NCBI GenBank assembly: GCA_023426125.1
Contig: JAFABI010000092.1
Span: 1-64,000 of the forward strand
Origin: Bacillota bacterium
GTDB lineage: Bacteria; Bacillota; Clostridia; Acetivibrionales; DTU013
Length of the DNA: 64,000 bases
Reading direction: 5' to 3'
The position numbers were made by a program, and so were the translations under genes. The notes beneath the pieces were generated by a model. The model was not told the origin of the DNA, did no database searches, and worked only from the letters and a program-made list of their open reading frames with translations. Below are positions 62,279 to 64,000 of the stretch, one piece after another (the first letter of the stretch is position 1; the number at the start of each line of letters is the position of its first letter).

Positions 62279-62881
62279 CTATTTCTGAGAATCAAGAATA
62301 AACAAAGATGCATCATGCCCCATGAATATTTTACTTCCGGTATAAAAAGTTTTAGATTGAATATCTCTGTATCCTATTTTTGTCATAATATCAGTTAACT
62401 CTATTTGATCAAATCCGTTATGAACCATATCCGAAACTATTTTTTCATTTTTATCAAAATCTACAATTAGTAAATGTCCGCTTTCATTTAGAACCTTATA
62501 TAATCTTGATAAAACTAATTCAACATCATTAATATGGAGCAAGACCTGAGCCATAAAAATACAGTCTGCATGTAAATCCGAAAGACTATCTTTTTCAAAG
62601 TCAAAGCATAATGTAGATGCATTCTGTATATTAGAACCGGAGATTTTTTGCTTTATCTGATTAATCATGCTTTGCGATGTATCCAGAAAAAGTATAGAAT
62701 TAAAATCGTTTAACAAGCCCATTCCTACAAGACCCGTTCCACACCCAAAATCAATAGCATTCTTGCTTTTAGCATCAACTAAATATTCACGAATGGTATT
62801 TGATGATACCTTTGCAATTTGGATTCTTTCAGAAGTGTCATATATATCAGCTATCATTTCAAACTTATCCGTATTCCCCAT
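62279..62881 (-). CDS. Class I SAM-dependent methyltransferase
   Basis: A 200-residue methyltransferase with the SAM-binding motif I AIDFGCGTGLVGMGLL, motif II acidic end LFLDTSQSMI, and HADCIFMAQVLLHINDVE as motif III/IV, then GHLLIVDFDKNE. The fold matches small UbiE/Methyltransf_11-type enzymes; the acceptor is unknown. The chosen ATG (62881) has GGAGAGG at 6 nt; the longer frame to 62926 has none. Single gene on the minus strand with its own terminator. Confidence 0.87.
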   Translation of the reverse strand: MGNTDKFEMIADIYDTSERIQIAKVSSNTIREYLVDAKSKNAIDFGCGTGLVGMGLLNDFNSILFLDTSQSMINQIKQKISGSNIQNASTLCFDFEKDSLSDLHADCIFMAQVLLHINDVELVLSRLYKVLNESGHLLIVDFDKNEKIVSDMVHNGFDQIELTDIMTKIGYRDIQSKTFYTGSKIFMGHDASLFILDSQK

Positions 62882-62926
62882 TATTACCTCTCCAATCGGC
62901 GGTAACATATCAGCCATATAAATCAT

Positions 62927-63396
62927 TCCCTATACCTACATTATGTGCGTAATCTTTTCCTCCGTCAATATAACACAGGTAAAATTTTTAAAGAATTACC
63001 CTTGTTTATATGACAGAAGCAACTTTTTCTTATATTTTTCCACTTATCTAGCCAAAGACGGAATTGACCAAAGGTACAAATGCTCAGTTGGAGGTGAAGC
63101 TTAGTATCTTCAAGGACATACCGGATTACTTACCATTGAGGTTGATGGTGATGTTGATGCCATAACAGGCTATGTGTACCCATGTAACAGTATCAAACGT
63201 ATCCTCTGATTATATAAAAAATCCTCTGATGAAAATTCGCCAGGTCTTGACTTGAACTTTTTTTTGTAATCTTAGTACCCCTCTTTATTCTGTTTCGTTC
63301 ATCGCGGCGAGTGACGCTCGTTGGGATTGGCCTGAAGTTGCAGGGTTTGGGGCGGCTTGCCCTGCTTGCAGGTTTGTGAAAGCCTGTAAAGGTTCG
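62927..63396. other. Gene-poor region with a decayed FMN-binding fragment
   Basis: About 470 bases. The only readable remnant is at 63114-63209 (listed separately). The GC-rich stretch 63300-63375 continues in frame into the small membrane ORF and reads GAACPACRFVKACKG, which might be a lost upstream part or chance. Confidence 0.4.
63114..63209 (+). pseudogene. FMN-binding domain remnant
   Basis: The frame reads GHTGLLTIEVDGDVDAITGY and then NSIKRIL. This resembles the glycine/threonine core of FMN_bind domains (GH-x-G-x-LTIEV ... VDAITGATVSS...AI), where the Thr of the last motif carries covalent flavin in Rnf/Nqr-like proteins. The centre is deleted and the Ser/Thr attachment motif is altered. 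Short, so tentative. Confidence 0.4.
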
Positions 63397-63702
63397 ATGT
63401 ATGCATATGGATTCTATATCTTTGCTGCTTTTGCCAGCTTTGCGGTAACACTCTTATTTGTAGCCTTGATTTTGCCGTCGAATTATTCCCTGGGTGTCAA
63501 TGCCGGGTTTGTTATTATGTTAGTACTGTTAGGTGTGATTTTACTTCTGGGTTTTTGGTCGCGCAAGAACGAAAATGCCATTTCAATGTTTGTTGTTGAC
63601 AACTTTGAACTTTGCATTGGGCTTGCCGCTTTGACGGTCATTGTAATTTGTATATTGTCTTATGTGCTGTCGGTATTTTTCTTCAAGAAAAAACATGCGT
63701 AA
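63397..63702 (+). CDS. Small membrane protein, unassigned
   Basis: About 101 residues from the ATG at 63397 with three hydrophobic helices (near 5-27, 33-53, 73-98) and a positively charged end FFFKKKHA. AAAGG lies only 4 nt before the ATG. The last helix and Lys-rich tail resemble the C-terminus of ABC-2-type permeases, so it may be the end of a larger lost gene. A GTG at 63376 would add seven residues. No function can be assigned. Confidence 0.4.
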   Translation: MYAYGFYIFAAFASFAVTLLFVALILPSNYSLGVNAGFVIMLVLLGVILLLGFWSRKNENAISMFVVDNFELCIGLAALTVIVICILSYVLSVFFFKKKHA

Positions 63703-63935
63703 TTGTATCCGGTGTAAAACTGAGATGATTGAAAAAAGCGTAAGCAGCAGGAGTATGATCCCGGAAACAAAAAACCACAACGATACTCCCCTGTTTTCAG
63801 CAACTGGGCCTGCTATAAGCAATCCCAAAGGCATAGTCGCTGAACTGAGGCTTCCGATCAGGGAAAAAGCACGCCCCATCCGATCCGGGGCGATGGTTTC
63901 CTGCATATAGGCGATATAGGGACTGCTTTTGGTAA
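63703..63935 (-). pseudogene. MFS transporter fragment
   Basis: The minus strand reads YMQETIAPDRMGRAFSLIGS, then SATMPLGLLIAGPVAENRGV and a helix WFFVSGIILLLLTLFSII. This is the loop-plus-last-two-helices region of macrolide-efflux-like MFS proteins (Q-x3-P-x3-GR...S). Upstream codons shift frame and the window ends; downstream the frame runs into the antisense of the small membrane ORF. Only about one fifth of a transporter remains. Confidence 0.75.
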
Positions 63936-64000
63936 ACCGGAATTAAGTACTGGTGCAAATATAACTTCCCGTATAAGTTTCTGAAAATGCAGTCCATTGC
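63936..64000. other. Right edge, probably MFS remnant
   Basis: The last bases continue the MFS-like region in broken frames. Too short to judge. Confidence 0.25.

Overview
The window reads as chromosomal DNA from a low-to-moderate-GC Gram-positive anaerobe of class Clostridia; the genus cannot be fixed from sequence alone. Pointers are strong AGGAGG-type ribosome binding sites, SLH-anchored surface enzymes, lipoprotein-based sugar ABC importers paired with YesM/YesN two-component systems, a ydaO-type (c-di-AMP) riboswitch in front of a wall protein, a VanZ protein and a CadC/CadA metal-resistance cassette.

Layout. 0.3-4.2 kb: an AI-2E-type permease and an MGDG-synthase-like glycosyltransferase (minus), then a beheaded response regulator joined to an intact histidine kinase (plus). 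4.4-16.5 kb: sugar locus A (minus), read as permease, permease, [group II intron], binding protein, sensor kinase, AraC-type regulator, GH95 alpha-fucosidase. The 2.36-kb intron sits between the second permease and the binding protein and carries its own reverse transcriptase. 16.9-18.3 kb: an NhaC-like antiporter.

18.6-42.0 kb: sugar locus B, the centrepiece. Reading on the minus strand it encodes sensor kinase and AraC-type regulator, terminator, two permeases, binding protein, GH130 phosphorylase, GH38 alpha-mannosidase, GH3 hydrolase and a 2944-residue secreted SLH protein that fuses a GH85 endo-beta-N-acetylglucosaminidase to a GH20 beta-hexosaminidase. A second binding protein diverges from the kinase. 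Together they form a plausible complete route for N-glycans: release at the wall, import of the freed glycan, removal of alpha-mannose, and phosphorolysis of the Man-beta-1,4-GlcNAc core. Decayed M23 peptidase fragments lie just outside both ends of the locus.

43.0-48.5 kb: a cadmium/zinc resistance island with a P-type ATPase, a membrane methyltransferase, an intact CadC-like repressor and a stub of a second CadC. An IS4-family element with a clear 9-bp target duplication has inserted into the repressor's control region. 48.5-57.6 kb: a decay zone of truncated genes (ZIP transporter, XRE regulator, SDR, serine recombinase, YafY regulator, GyrI-like protein) mixed with intact small genes (two GNATs, an AraC regulator, a DUF4143 ATPase, VanZ). 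It also holds a riboswitch-controlled wall-binding protein and a 200-nt structured RNA with tRNA-like ends. 57.9-62.1 kb: a MarR regulator behind a perfect 15-bp inverted repeat, followed by a heterodimeric ABC exporter. 62.3-64 kb: a methyltransferase, then remnants of an FMN-binding protein and an MFS transporter around a small membrane ORF.

All family assignments come from reading the translated sequence; no database search was run.
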